A stretch of DNA of 64,000 nt from JABDGM01 sp963738665 (GTDB taxonomy: Bacteria > Planctomycetota > Planctomycetia > Pirellulales > Lacipirellulaceae): contig CAVTXL010000005.1 in assembly GCA_963738665.1 (NCBI GenBank), positions 62,001-126,000 of the forward strand. The letters run 5' to 3'. This document shows, in pieces, positions 18,802 to 29,102 of this stretch. The first letter of the stretch is position 1; every line of letters begins with the position of its first letter. The translations under genes were made by a program, and so were the position numbers. The notes beneath the pieces were generated by a model that had not been told where the DNA came from, ran no database searches, and worked only from the letters and a program-made list of their open reading frames with translations.

Positions 18802-19497
18802 ATGGCTCGCCACCGAGCATTCACGCTGGTTGAGCTGCTGATCGTCATTGCCATTGTCGCCGTACTCGTGGGTTTGCTGTTGCCCGCCCTTCAGGCGGCG
18901 CGAGGCGCTGCGCGGCGGAGCGAATGTGCCAACAACATGCGGCAAATCGGCTTGGCAATTCATCAGTATTGCGACGCCAACAAAGGCGCGTTTCCGTACG
19001 TCAACCACGACCATACCAAAAGTGACTCGTGGATTTATTCCCTGGCGCCTTATTTGGAACAGGTCGACGCGATCCGGCTCTGCCCAGAGGACACTACCCG
19101 ACTCGATTTGCGCAGCAACCGCCTCACGAGCTACGCCATGAACGGCTACTTGCGTGAACCGACGCCGAATCCGTTTGGCGGCACGCAACCAGGTTTCGCT
19201 AGCAATTTCAACCAGCTCAGCGAGACCCACAGCACGATCATGGTCTTCGAGGCCGGCTTCGCCGTCGAATCGACCTTCGACCACGTCGAATCGCAGGACT
19301 GGTTCAGCGAGTACAACTTGCGCCGCAACACGCCGCCGGACCAGGCCGTGTGGAACGCCGTCAAGTCCGAAGTCGCCGTCGATCGGCATCGGGGCAACGC
19401 AAATTACCTCTATGCCGACGGCCATGTCGATGCAATTTCCAGTGGCGATATCGCCGCCAGGTGCGCTCGTGGCGACAATTTCGCCCGGCCGCGATGA
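18802..19497 (+). CDS. DUF1559 pseudopilin (type II secretion/type IV pilin-like)
   Basis: Starts MARHRAFTLVELLIVIAIV, a textbook prepilin cleavage site (A/FTLVE) and N-terminal helix, then a DUF1559-type body: CANNMRQIGLAIHQYCDANKG and the end ADGHVDAISSGD (family: DGSVRF-like). It has 231 residues, shorter than typical DUF1559 proteins of about 300. Planctomycetes carry many copies, thought to be minor pilins or secretion pseudopilins. It is followed by two PEP-CTERM proteins on the same strand (95-base gap), so they may be transcribed together. Confidence 0.88.
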   Translation: MARHRAFTLVELLIVIAIVAVLVGLLLPALQAARGAARRSECANNMRQIGLAIHQYCDANKGAFPYVNHDHTKSDSWIYSLAPYLEQVDAIRLCPEDTTRLDLRSNRLTSYAMNGYLREPTPNPFGGTQPGFASNFNQLSETHSTIMVFEAGFAVESTFDHVESQDWFSEYNLRRNTPPDQAVWNAVKSEVAVDRHRGNANYLYADGHVDAISSGDIAARCARGDNFARPR

Positions 19498-19591
19498 ATC
19501 GATCGCGATGAAACGTTTGATCGAGAATTTGCAACTTTTGAACCCCCTACCATCCTTCCTGAACCGATGGCAACTTAGGAGCTTGAATCCA

Positions 19592-20443
19592 ATGATTCAC
19601 AATGCACGTCCATTCCGAATCGTCGCCGTTCTCTCGGGCTTCGCAGCGGTTGCGCTGGCCGCTTCTGTGGCGCGCGCCGACCGCGATGTCTTTTTGGCCA
19701 ATGTTGCCGGCCAAGTCGCGATCGGCAGCGCGAACGATACGAGCCCCGCAGAACCGGACCTCGTCACGCGCGTCTTCGAGCGCGTCATGGTCCCTCAGTT
19801 TCCTGCCTTCACGCCGTCCGATTACGGTCTGAACGAGCCGGGCTTTTTCGCCTTGCCCGCGGGCGATGCCGAACTGCCCTCTGGCGCCACAGCGCTCCCC
19901 GGCGGCGCCGCAGTGACCGTAAACCTGCTGCCGTTGACGATCAATAGCGCCACCGACGCACTCTTCGTTTGGAACGGCATGGGAAGCGTCAATTTCCTGC
20001 CGATTGCAACAGCCCAACCCGACGTTTCTCTCGTGCTCGATCCCAACCCGATTGGTAGCACCGGTGCCAACGGCGGCGCGGATATCCACCCCGTCCATCG
20101 CCTCGACAAATCCGGTGCAGCAATTCCGAACGATGGCGTGTATCTCATTTCACCGTCCGTGCACGTCACCGGTCTCGCCGATTCGCCCCGCTTTTTCTCG
20201 CTGTTTCTCGTCGACGCTTTGGTGGCCAGCGACCAAGACGCGGAGACGTTGTCCGAAAACCTCGACCTGGGCCAGCCGGTCTTCAAGGGAAAGGATTTTA
20301 GCTTCTTTGAAGCGGCCGGCGATTTTGTCCGCCAAAACCTCGTGCCGGAGCCAACCGGGGTCACGCTGGTGCTTGCGGCCCTGCTCGGTGTCGCCGGGCC
20401 GTTGCCGGCCTTCCGGTTCCGCCGGTCGCGAAAGGGTGCGTAA
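19592..20443 (+). CDS. Secreted PEP-CTERM protein
   Basis: Starts MIHNARPFRIVAVLSGF with signal peptide ending SVARA; AGGAG at 19577-19581 favours this ATG over one at 19508. The C-terminus is a PEP-CTERM sorting signal: VPEPTGVTLVLAALLGV, a hydrophobic helix and basic RFRRSRKGA, which predicts export and processing by an exosortase. The middle (about 220 residues) has no known domain but aligns by eye with the next gene: LPAGDAELPSGATALPGG against LPAGSQALPPGATLS, DALFVWNG against NLFYWNG, and DGVYLISPSVHVTGL against DGVYLFSMRLRMAGL. The two are paralogues. Confidence 0.8.
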   Translation: MIHNARPFRIVAVLSGFAAVALAASVARADRDVFLANVAGQVAIGSANDTSPAEPDLVTRVFERVMVPQFPAFTPSDYGLNEPGFFALPAGDAELPSGATALPGGAAVTVNLLPLTINSATDALFVWNGMGSVNFLPIATAQPDVSLVLDPNPIGSTGANGGADIHPVHRLDKSGAAIPNDGVYLISPSVHVTGLADSPRFFSLFLVDALVASDQDAETLSENLDLGQPVFKGKDFSFFEAAGDFVRQNLVPEPTGVTLVLAALLGVAGPLPAFRFRRSRKGA

Positions 20444-20445
20444 AC

Positions 20446-21507
20446 ATGAACGCAAACAGAATCTTCGTTTCGACAGTGCTAACTGCCCTCGCTGGCATCT
20501 CTGGGCCCGGGATCTCCCGGGCCCAGGTGGTGCCCGGACCCCACATTGACGTCCTCGCGCAGCAAATCAATGGCCAGTTGGTAACCGGCGCGGCCAACTT
20601 CGACACGAACACGTATTCGCTTGGTCTCCGCAGTTGGTCGCGCGAACTGCCCTCGAACTATCAGCACGATGGCCCGGGGTATAATGCCCAAGGCGCCGGC
20701 GCGCCGTTGTTGCCCGCGGGCAGCCAGGCGCTCCCACCCGGCGCGACCCTTTCCTGGGACTACTGGCCGATGCGGATCAATAACGTGTCGTCCAATTTGT
20801 TCTATTGGAATGGAAAGGACAGCGACGGCAACGCGAGTTTTAAGCCGAATGATGTCCACTTCGGTCCGCCGCCAGATTCCGATTACCGCTTCTACTTTGT
20901 GAATTTCGACTACTTTGTCGACGGCACGGACGCCGCCAAAATGGGGGGCGACATCGGCCCCACCGACCCATCCGACGGCTCGATGCACATCCATCGCTTC
21001 TACTTCCTCGACGATGGAGACGGCGACTCGTCGACCCATCCAGCCGACGGCGTCTACTTGTTCTCGATGCGGCTGCGGATGGCCGGCCTGAAAACGTCGC
21101 TGCCCATCTACCTGGCCTTCGGCACGGACGGCTTGGATCCTCGTGCGCTCGATCTCGCCGCCGCGCCCTGGGTGGCAAACCACGCCGGCACGCTCGCCCT
21201 TTTGGGCGACTACAACCACAATGGCGACGTCGACGCCGCCGATTACACCGTCTGGCGGAACTCCCTTGGCCAAAGCGGCTTCGCCCTGCCCGCCGACGGC
21301 GACGACAGCCGCGCCGTCGACATGGCCGACTACCTCGTGTGGCGCGACAATTACGGTAAGACCTCGCCAATCGGCGGCAGCGGCGCGGCGGCCATCGTCG
21401 CGCCCGAGCCGGCCTCGCTGCTCCTCGCCACGCTGGCCCTGTTACTTCTTCCGCGGCGATTGCACATGCGCCCGCCACTCGAGCATCCCTATTTCGCGAA
21501 TCCCTAA
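20446..21507 (+). CDS. Secreted protein with dockerin-like repeat and PEP-CTERM
   Basis: Starts two bases after the stop of the preceding gene. Signal peptide ends at about SRAQ. A paralogous middle domain (see the 19592 gene) carries DDGDGDSSTHPADGVYLF. It is followed by a dockerin-like calcium repeat pair: GDYNHNGDVDAADYTVWRN and DDSRAVDMADYLVWRDNYG. The end is a PEP-CTERM signal (VAPEPASLLLATLALLLL, then PRRLHMR). In total 353 residues. Relative to the first paralogue it gains the dockerin repeat. The likely role is an exported surface or matrix protein; the ligand is unknown. Confidence 0.82.
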   Translation: MNANRIFVSTVLTALAGISGPGISRAQVVPGPHIDVLAQQINGQLVTGAANFDTNTYSLGLRSWSRELPSNYQHDGPGYNAQGAGAPLLPAGSQALPPGATLSWDYWPMRINNVSSNLFYWNGKDSDGNASFKPNDVHFGPPPDSDYRFYFVNFDYFVDGTDAAKMGGDIGPTDPSDGSMHIHRFYFLDDGDGDSSTHPADGVYLFSMRLRMAGLKTSLPIYLAFGTDGLDPRALDLAAAPWVANHAGTLALLGDYNHNGDVDAADYTVWRNSLGQSGFALPADGDDSRAVDMADYLVWRDNYGKTSPIGGSGAAAIVAPEPASLLLATLALLLLPRRLHMRPPLEHPYFANP

Positions 21508-21588
21508 AAGTTAACATTTGGTTCCCGTGGACGGCTGCCCGCCGGCGAGATACCCTCAGGGTGGGAAACACTCGTCAAGCGGTCGGCC

Positions 21589-22338
<750 letters not shown>

Positions 22339-22356
22339 TGCCAGTTGACATTGGTC

Positions 22357-24630
22357 ATGTCCAACCCGCCGACAGATTCCGCTGCAGAAACGCCGTCCGG
22401 TTCGGCCATCGCCCACGGCGGCCGCAGGCATCTGGCCGGCCGGCTCGGCCGCCTCACGCTGAAGGAGCTCCGCGAGATCTTTCGCGATCGGCGGACAATC
22501 ATCACGCTAGTTGTGATGCCGGTGCTCATTTACCCGCTGTTGGCGCTGGTGTTCCAACGATTCCTCGTGACTTCTCTCTCGACCGGCCGACAATCGCAGT
22601 TCTTTATCGCTGTTGAAACCCGCGTTGACCAAAGCAAGTTTTGGCAACAAGTTCAGGAGGGCCAGGAAATTTTCAATCGTCGCGCCGGGCAGACCTCGCC
22701 ACCGCGCCCGTTGGAGGAGGGAAAATCGACGAAAGACCGATTTGTCCAGAACCTAATTGGCGCGAACAACGACGAGCCGCTTCCCGAGCCGCAATGGGTC
22801 TACCTGCCAGCCGCCGATATTAGGCGGAGCGTCACCGATGGCTCGATCAACTTAGGAGTCATCGCCCGTCAAACATCGGGAGTCACGTCCGAGGCGGGCC
22901 TCGCGACGCCGCTCAATTGGGAGCTGATTTACCGCCCCGGCTCCTCCGTCAGCGAAAAGGCTCTCCGCTTTGTTGAATCGAGCCTGACGGCACTCAACGA
23001 TTCGCAACTCGATCGTCAACTCCGCCGCTTGAACGTAACCGCCGTCGTCCCCGCCGCCTTCACCCGGTACGAAACGCAAGAAACCAGCGTCCCCTTTTAT
23101 TCGCTCGCAGCGCTCATCCCATTGATTCTCGTGCTGACCACGGTCACCGGCGCCGTCTATCCGGCCATCGACCTCACGGCCGGCGAGCGCGAACGCGGCA
23201 CGCTCGAAATGCTAATCGCGACCCCCATGCCGCGTCTGGGCCTGTTGCTCGGAAAATACGTGGCCGTTTTGGCCGTGGCGCTGGTGACGGCCGTCGTCAA
23301 CCTGGCCGGCATGACCATCACCGCCAAATCGACTGGCTTGGCGGCCGTCCTCTTCCCACAGGAAAATATGTCGCTGCTGGTGATCCTCCGCGTCGGCCTC
23401 TTGCTCTGCCTGCTCGCCGCCTTCTTCTCCGCCGTCCTCTTGGCCATCACCAGCTACGCGCACAGCTTCAAAGAAGCCCAGGCCTACATCATTCCGTTGA
23501 TGCTGGTCTGTCTTGTTCCAGGCGTCGTCTGCCTGTTGCCCAGTCTGGAATTCAACGGCATCCTGGCCGTTACGCCACTGATGAACATCGTCATGCTCAG
23601 CCGCGACGTGCTCGAAGGCGATGTGGCACCCGAGCTGGCGGCCGCCACGATCGTCTCGACGATTTTCTACATCGTCGCCGCGCTCTCGCTGGCCGCCCGG
23701 ATCTTCGGCACCGACGCCGTCCTTTATGGCAGCCCGGCCACCTGGGCCGACATCTTCCGCCGACCCGACCAGTCGCAATCGGCGGCCACGCCTTCGGCGG
23801 CCATGTTCGCCCTGGCGGTAATGTTTCCCACCTATTTCGTCTTGGCGGGCAGCCTGGGCCAAACGGGCGAAAGCGTTTCACTTGGCGAGCGCCTGGTGCT
23901 CGTCGCGCTCGCCACGGCCTTCGTCTTCGTCGCGATCCCGCTGGCGATCGCCACGTACCACCGCACTCGGCCGGCCGACGGCCTGGCGATTCGCAATGCG
24001 CCCGCCCTGGCGCTGGCCGCCGCCCTGGTGTTGGGACTGTCGCTCTGGCCGCTCGCCCACGAGACATTCCTGCTCAATCGCTGGCTGGGTGTAACCAACT
24101 TCGAACGTGGCGAATTTGCACTAGCCCAGGCACTCGCCGACGAACTGCGGCGTTTGTCGCCGGCACTCGTCGTCCTTTGCCTGGGCGCCGTACCGGGGAT
24201 CTGCGAGGAGTTTTTCTTCCGCGGTTTCCTCTTCGGCGCCGTGCGCCGCGTCGCTACCGGCCGCGGGACGGTCGTCGCGGTCGCCGTCCTGTTCGGCCTG
24301 TTTCACACCGTAGGCGGCCACATCTTCGCCCCAGAAAGATTCCTGCCCAGCGCGTTCATGGGCCTGGCACTCGGCTGGGTTCGCCTCCGCACCGGAAGCG
24401 TCCAGCCTTGCATGCTCCTCCACGCGGCGCACAACAGCATCCTCTTGGCGATGCTGTACCTCCCGAATTCGCTAGTTCCCACCGCAGCAATGCCGGGCCG
24501 CGAAACGCATCTGCCCGCGTCATGGCTCTTGGCGGCCGCGATTGCATCCGCCGTGGGCGCTGCGATTGTAGCCCACGTGTCCCACGCTCGAAACTCGCGA
24601 TCCATCTTGGCCGACGACACGGCGCTATAG
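22357..24630 (+). CDS. ABC-2 permease fused to a CPBP intramembrane protease
   Basis: 757 residues. The N-terminal half is an ABC-2/NatB permease: LTLKELREIFRDRRTIITLVV, a large periplasmic loop and helices around GERERGTLEMLIATPM. The C-terminal part is a CPBP (CAAX-type) protease domain with Glu617-Glu618 in EEFFFRG, then GLFHTVGG and HAAHNS; these are the expected catalytic motifs. The same protein thus couples an exporter pore to an intramembrane protease. The fused architecture is known in some bacteria. The ATG at 22357 begins the protein; an in-frame TTG at 22345 is possible. Confidence 0.9.
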   Translation: MSNPPTDSAAETPSGSAIAHGGRRHLAGRLGRLTLKELREIFRDRRTIITLVVMPVLIYPLLALVFQRFLVTSLSTGRQSQFFIAVETRVDQSKFWQQVQEGQEIFNRRAGQTSPPRPLEEGKSTKDRFVQNLIGANNDEPLPEPQWVYLPAADIRRSVTDGSINLGVIARQTSGVTSEAGLATPLNWELIYRPGSSVSEKALRFVESSLTALNDSQLDRQLRRLNVTAVVPAAFTRYETQETSVPFYSLAALIPLILVLTTVTGAVYPAIDLTAGERERGTLEMLIATPMPRLGLLLGKYVAVLAVALVTAVVNLAGMTITAKSTGLAAVLFPQENMSLLVILRVGLLLCLLAAFFSAVLLAITSYAHSFKEAQAYIIPLMLVCLVPGVVCLLPSLEFNGILAVTPLMNIVMLSRDVLEGDVAPELAAATIVSTIFYIVAALSLAARIFGTDAVLYGSPATWADIFRRPDQSQSAATPSAAMFALAVMFPTYFVLAGSLGQTGESVSLGERLVLVALATAFVFVAIPLAIATYHRTRPADGLAIRNAPALALAAALVLGLSLWPLAHETFLLNRWLGVTNFERGEFALAQALADELRRLSPALVVLCLGAVPGICEEFFFRGFLFGAVRRVATGRGTVVAVAVLFGLFHTVGGHIFAPERFLPSAFMGLALGWVRLRTGSVQPCMLLHAAHNSILLAMLYLPNSLVPTAAMPGRETHLPASWLLAAAIASAVGAAIVAHVSHARNSRSILADDTAL

Positions 24631-24852
24631 AGTATCCAAGGTTTGGGTACATCCCAGAGTAGCTGGCGACCATCCCAACTGCTGCAAAGACCGATGGCCG
24701 AAAGAGCGTGACTGACCAACGTCTCAGTCGCTCTGCTGTTCCTGGGGGCGGAACGCCCGTCGATGATATACGGATGGCTTTAGCTGCCGTCCGCTCGCAG
24801 TCCGATCATCATCATCGCATCCGGCAACAAATGCGCCGCGCCAAAACAATTG

Positions 24853-24886
24853 GGGCCGGCGCTGCCGACTCTTGCAGCGCCGGCCC
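24853..24886. repeat. Strong GC-rich hairpin after the exporter genes
   Basis: GGGCCGGCGCTGC (24853-24865) and GCAGCGCCGGCCC (24874-24886) are perfect 13-base arms with an 8-base loop. No T-run follows on either strand, so it is a hairpin repeat rather than a classical terminator. The rest of 24631-24956 shows no gene. Confidence 0.6.
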
Positions 24887-24956
24887 TACATTTCTCATTC
24901 GATTTCGGCCGCCCCGCATCTGGCCGTGCCAATGCCGGTCTTCGGCTCGTATACAT

Positions 24957-25972
24957 TCAAATCATTGAACTTGCACTTCCTGACCAGCGCGCCGCCGAAG
25001 TCAGCGCCCGCCATATCAGAGGCGAAATTGAGTCGGACACATACGACACCGAGCCGTCGCACCGGGAAGCATTCACGCCGCCACGATGCTTGCTCCGAGC
25101 AGCAATGTAGGTCCCCAACGCTCCTCCGCCTCCTGGCTGAGGAATATTGTCGTCGGTAAACCCTGCATCCTTGTATCGCGCTGTCGCATCAGCGTTCGTG
25201 GCACCGTTGAGAATGCCCCAACCGTAACCGATTTGGTCATGGAACCGCTGGGCGTTTGGCGGATTGTACCCCGTAAAGACATGCGCTCCCAATGCGGTGA
25301 TAATATCCGAATAGGCCCCGCCCCACGTGAACGGCGGCTTCGGCTCAGAAAGGACCCAGGCCTCAGACATCAGCAGTGTATTGCTAGTTCCATCCGTGAT
25401 CTTGCCCAGCGAGCCCACGGTAGAAAGCGCAAATGGACCGCCAAGTGAAGTAACCGGTGCAACATCCGTCTGTCCAGCGTTCGTATTGCCGCCGTTCGCA
25501 ACGTAATTGCAGAGCACGCGACACCATGTACTACTGAGCCACTCGCTGTGCTGCAGCCCGCGGTCCGACGGGCACTCGTGGATCTTGATGTTCATGCCCG
25601 CCCGTCGCGCTGCTTCGTTTCGTACGCTACTAAAGCTCGACGTAAAATCAATCAAGCTAGCCCACGACTCGTAACCAATGTGCGGTGCAATTTGGGAATA
25701 CCAGCCGTGATTATCAAAGTAGCCACCCGGCCCGTTGGGCGGATTTCCGGATAGTCCCAGGAAGATTGCGGGCAGCCCTTTCTGAGTGCTTTCAAAGGTT
25801 AGCATCCCTTTGCTCAACTGACCAATATTATTGGCACATTGGTTCCGCCGCGCCGCTTCCGCGCCCCCTGGATCGCCGGGAGCAACAGCGCAATCAATAT
25901 GCCAATAATCGCAATGACCACCAGCAACTCGACTAACGTGAAACCACGCCTTCCAGTTAAAGCCCGTTTCAT
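24957..25972 (-). CDS. DUF1559 pseudopilin, frameshifted
   Basis: Starts MKRALTGRRGFTLVELLVV (GGAGAG about 7 bases upstream), a prepilin signal with G/FTLVE. At about 25849-25860 one G is missing from GCGCGG(G)AAGCGG; restoring it gives AREAARRNQCANNIGQLSKG, the canonical DUF1559 block. The body continues with ECPSDRG, WCRVLCNYVANGG, ITDGTSNTLLMSEAW and ARSKHRGGVNASRCDGSVSYVSD, ending in a short tail that may itself be shifted. About 337 residues, normal for the family. It follows the small lipoprotein gene on the same strand, an arrangement common for DUF1559 genes. Confidence 0.85.
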
Positions 25973-26104
25973 GTCTTCACTCTCCCGAAAAAATGCCTGT
26001 CTTGCCGTAGCCTGGCGATGCACTAAAGCTACCATATTCGCCCGTCAAGTGCGACGCAAACAACTGGCCATTCCCCGACAATACTGACAAATCTGACGGC
26101 CGAT

Positions 26105-26520
26105 CTACAATTCAAACTTCAGGTCCGATTTGTCACCACTCACTGTAATTGACGTCGTCGCCTTACCCGCCGGAACTAAGTCTTTCAGTTCCGGTTCCGG
26201 CCTGGCCGCCGGATCAAACTGAGTCATCCTTCCCGTAGGCTGCATGACCCGAAAGACGACCGACACCGTTCCAACCGGCACGCCGGCAGCATCGAACTTG
26301 CCATCCTTTATGTCAGCCGACGCCCCTGTCGCCTGGCCAACTCCAGTCGGCCGGAACTCGATCGTGGCCATCGCGTCGGACGGAACTGGATTTCCGCCAA
26401 TGGTGACGGTTCCCTGCAAATCGCCGTTGGAGCACTGCTTTCACTACTCGGGCATCCAGCAGTGCCCACTAATAGTACTGCCAATACGATGGCTAGGCCA
26501 ATGATGGAGCGTCGCTGCAT
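26105..26520 (-). CDS. Small lipoprotein with carboxypeptidase-regulatory-like domain, frameshifted
   Basis: Starts MQRRSIIGLAIVLAVLLVGT with lipobox GTAGC (GGGAG site upstream). At about 26425-26450 the frame must change to reach SNGDLQGTVTIGGNPVPSDAM, then a beta-sandwich-like domain with VPVGTVSVVFRVMQPTG and a C-terminal KATTSITVSGDKSDLKFEL. This small lipoprotein type is often found next to DUF1559 genes in planctomycetes, and here it precedes one by 132 bases. It is about 138 residues when joined. Function unknown. Confidence 0.72.
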
Positions 26521-27004
26521 CAATTCTCCCTTTTCGGATTAAATCTATTCAACCAAGACCGGCATAACGGTGTACCAGTATCGTTGATAACGCGGCGCGG
26601 CTCGTGATTATAACCGAGCATTACTCCGACGTGAGATCGCCAAGTCGGCACGCCGCAAAAGATAAGCTGCATGTCGAGCCCACCTACTGGTCCGCAACAT
26701 CATTTATATCGAAACACTTACTCTATTGCAAGCGTATTCGCCCCTCGCCAGGTCGATTCGTCACGACAGGCCTTCGTCATTGCCGATGGGCGGCCAACCG
26801 TCCCATCGCGGGTGGCATCCCACGAACACGGCCGAAACGCGCCTCGCAACGGGATTCCCCGCTGCATGAAGGGGATACAACCCGCGCCTTTCTCGGCTTG
26901 GCGTTACCCTTGACGCGTCGGACCCTGCAACTGTTAGCCGAGCCACCTCGGCTCACGCCGTAATAAATGCCATCCCCGGCCAGTCTACCCATGCGCCTGG
27001 GCGG
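26521..27004. other. Gene-poor stretch between lipoprotein and msrA
   Basis: About 480 bases with only short open frames that have no signal, domain or ribosome site. The promoter of the lipoprotein-pseudopilin pair should be in the left part, but no clear -35/-10 was found. I see no hairpin strong enough to name as a terminator. Confidence 0.4.
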
Positions 27005-27559
27005 TCACTTGCCGGCCAGTAGCTCCCCAAAAACCGCCCGAAACTTCTCCACCTTCGGCCGGATCACGGCCGCGCAATACCCCTGCCCGGGGTGCTGCTC
27101 GAAGTAATTCTGATGGTAGTCTTCGGCCGGATAGTAGTTCAAAAGCGGTGAGATTTCGGTCACGATGGGCCCGCCGAACGCACCCGACCCAGCCAGTTTT
27201 TCTTTGAGCTCCTCGGCCAGCCGCCGCTGCTCGTCGTCGTGGTAGAAGACGACCGACCGGTATTGCGTCCCCACGTCGTTGCCCTGGCGATTCAGCGTCG
27301 TCGGGTCGTGCGTCTTCCAGAACACTTCCAGTAGCTCCTCGAATGAAACTTCCCTGGGATCAAACGCGATCTGCACGACCTCCGCATGCCCCGTCCGGCC
27401 GCTGCACACCTGTTCGTACGATGGATTCGGGACCGAGCCGCCGCTGTATCCGGACACGACCGACCTCACTCCGCGCAGGTCTTTGAAAACTGCTTCAGTG
27501 CACCAAAAGCAGCCGCTTCCAAGCGTCGCCTGTTGCAGCCCCATCGATTCATCCGACAT
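27005..27559 (-). CDS. msrA: Peptide-methionine (S)-S-oxide reductase MsrA
   Basis: Repairs methionine-S-sulfoxide in proteins. The active-site motif GCFWCTEAVF is at residues 16-25 with catalytic Cys17; Cys20 is a possible partner. Also visible are GYSGGSVPNPSYEQVCSGRTGHAEVV, DVGTQYRS and AEDYHQNYFEQHPGQGYC, the standard MsrA blocks. It has 184 residues. The ATG at 27557-27559 (MSDESMGLQ) is chosen because GGGAGAG lies about 7 bases upstream; a start at 27583 would add eight residues. It may be co-transcribed with the upstream isochorismatase-like gene (105-base gap). Confidence 0.95.
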   Translation of the reverse strand: MSDESMGLQQATLGSGCFWCTEAVFKDLRGVRSVVSGYSGGSVPNPSYEQVCSGRTGHAEVVQIAFDPREVSFEELLEVFWKTHDPTTLNRQGNDVGTQYRSVVFYHDDEQRRLAEELKEKLAGSGAFGGPIVTEISPLLNYYPAEDYHQNYFEQHPGQGYCAAVIRPKVEKFRAVFGELLAGK

Positions 27560-27664
27560 GGTGATACTCTCCCGTTCCCGCAACTCGCCGCCGGACTACG
27601 TCCGGCCCACGAATTCAGCAGACGCGCAACGCCCCGCCAATATCAAAACGACAAAACTGCCGTG

Positions 27665-28210
27665 TCACTCCGGCGGCGATTCCTTCGCCAAAGCACTAAT
27701 CTTCTTAAACTGCGGCGTGCCCGCCACACGGCACCACTCGAACATGGCCCCTTCGGTCGTCGTCAGCACGATGCCGGCCATCTCCATTCGCCGCAGGGCC
27801 GTATCTTGGTCCACCGCCCGCCTTGCTCCCACCGCGTCGACCGCCACATAAACCCGAAAACCGGCCGCCGTCAGGTCAAATGCCGTCTGCGCCACGCAGA
27901 CATGCGTTTCAATGCCGCACAACAGCACGCGGTCACGCCCCTCGCTGCCCCACCGCTCGAAAATCTCGCCGCAAGCGGCCGCGATAAAACTCAACTTGTC
28001 GGGCAGCGGGCCCAGCCGCTCCTTCAGCTCCGGCACAGTCGGGCTCAGCTTATCCGGGTACTGCTCAGTTCCGGCAATCGGCACGCCGAGCACCGCGGCC
28101 GCATCCAACAGCCGCCGGATGTTCCACACGATCGTTGCCTGCCGCGGAATGATACGCAGCAGTTTTTCCTGGGCGTCGACCACCAACAGGGCCGAGCCGT
28201 CGGCCTCCAT
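27665..28210 (-). CDS. Isochorismatase-like hydrolase
   Basis: Cysteine hydrolase of the isochorismatase superfamily, about 181 residues. Catalytic Asp in LLVVDAQEKLL (residue 12), Lys in LPDKLSFIAAA, and the nucleophile Cys in GIETHVCVAQTAFDL, with the cis-peptide region before it. Substrate is not determined; close relatives act on nicotinamide, ureidoacrylate or unknown small amides. The start is the ATG at 28208-28210. A short upstream open frame begins MSEKPDERTERAALPAARS and stops just before it, so the real N-terminus may be longer if a base is missing there. Confidence 0.85.
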   Translation of the reverse strand: MEADGSALLVVDAQEKLLRIIPRQATIVWNIRRLLDAAAVLGVPIAGTEQYPDKLSPTVPELKERLGPLPDKLSFIAAACGEIFERWGSEGRDRVLLCGIETHVCVAQTAFDLTAAGFRVYVAVDAVGARRAVDQDTALRRMEMAGIVLTTTEGAMFEWCRVAGTPQFKKISALAKESPPE

Positions 28211-28427
28211 TAACTCCGGGCTGCTGGCAATGCCGCCCGCTCCGTCCGTTCGTCGGGTTTTTCGCTCATAAACGTAAATCTATCGGGCCCCGCCGGTTTC
28301 GACTACGTGCGTGTAGCCGCCGCCCCTCTGGCCCCGTATTATGCCGATGCGGCACAATAATCAGAAGGCGATCAATTGGCCTAGCCGCTGATCCTTGAGC
28401 AGCAATCCTTCCACGCCCAAGCGTTCA

Positions 28428-28981
28428 ATGGACACCCCTCAGCCCAAATTCCGCTCCACCACTATCCTCACCGTTCGCCGTGGCGACCGCGTCGCCATCG
28501 GGGGCGACGGCCAGGTTAGCCTGGGCGACACCGTGATGAAGGCCGACGCCGTCAAGATCCGCCCCCTGGCCGACGGCCGGGTGCTGGCGGGCTTTGCCGG
28601 CGGTGCCGCCGACGCCTTTGCCCTGCTCGAACGCTTCGAGGCCAAGCTGAAGGACTACCCTGCCAATATGCCGCGGGCCGCCACCGAATTGGCCAAAGAA
28701 TGGCGAACCGACCGGGCCCTCCGCCGGCTCGAGGCGATGATCGCCGTCGTCGACTCCCAGCACACGCTGCTCGTCTCGGGCACTGGCGACGTGATCCAGC
28801 CCACCGACGGCATCCTCGGCATCGGCTCGGGCGGTAACTTTGCCCTGGCCGCCGCCCGGGCTCTGGTCGCGCACTCGAAACTGTCGGCCCCCGAAATCGT
28901 CCCGCCGCCCTCGAAATCGCCGGCGACATCTGCGTCTACTCCAACCGCAACATCATCGTCGAAGAATTACCAACCAAGTAG
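28428..28981 (+). CDS. hslV: ATP-dependent protease peptidase subunit HslV, frameshifted
   Basis: Proteasome-like threonine peptidase that works with HslU. MDTPQPKFRS precedes TTILTVRRGDRVAIGGDGQV; the N-terminal nucleophile after processing is Thr11. Also present: SLGDTVMKADAVKIR, LLVSGTGDVIQPTDGILGIGSGG and ALAAARALVAH. At about 28900 the frame changes so that ALEIAGDICVYSNRNIIVEEL follows, ending at the TAG at 28979-28981. Joined length about 184, normal for HslV (about 175 plus a 10-residue leader). hslU starts 121 bases downstream, past two short repeats. Confidence 0.92.
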
Positions 28982-29008
28982 GTCAGGCTCCGCCTGGCAA
29001 TTAACACA

Positions 29009-29034
29009 AGGATGCAGGATGCGGGATGCAGGGG
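29009..29034. repeat. Short direct repeat 'GGATGC' array
   Basis: Three near-tandem copies of GGATGC (AGGATGCAGGATGCGGGATGCAG). The same word theme occurs on the other strand inside the rluA-like gene (60898-60940). It is followed by a C-rich stretch (CTGCCCGCTGCTCGCTGTCC) up to hslU. Confidence 0.5.
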
Positions 29035-29102
29035 TCGCAAATCCCCTCTTTCGCTGCCCGCTGCTCGCTGTCCCCTGCCCCCTCAATCCTCCTCCCTGAC
29101 AA

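Noticed and set aside
26604..26963. 119-codon plus-strand frame before msrA
   Set aside because: No ribosome site, no domain and an arginine/proline-rich translation; it is probably chance in a gene-poor gap.
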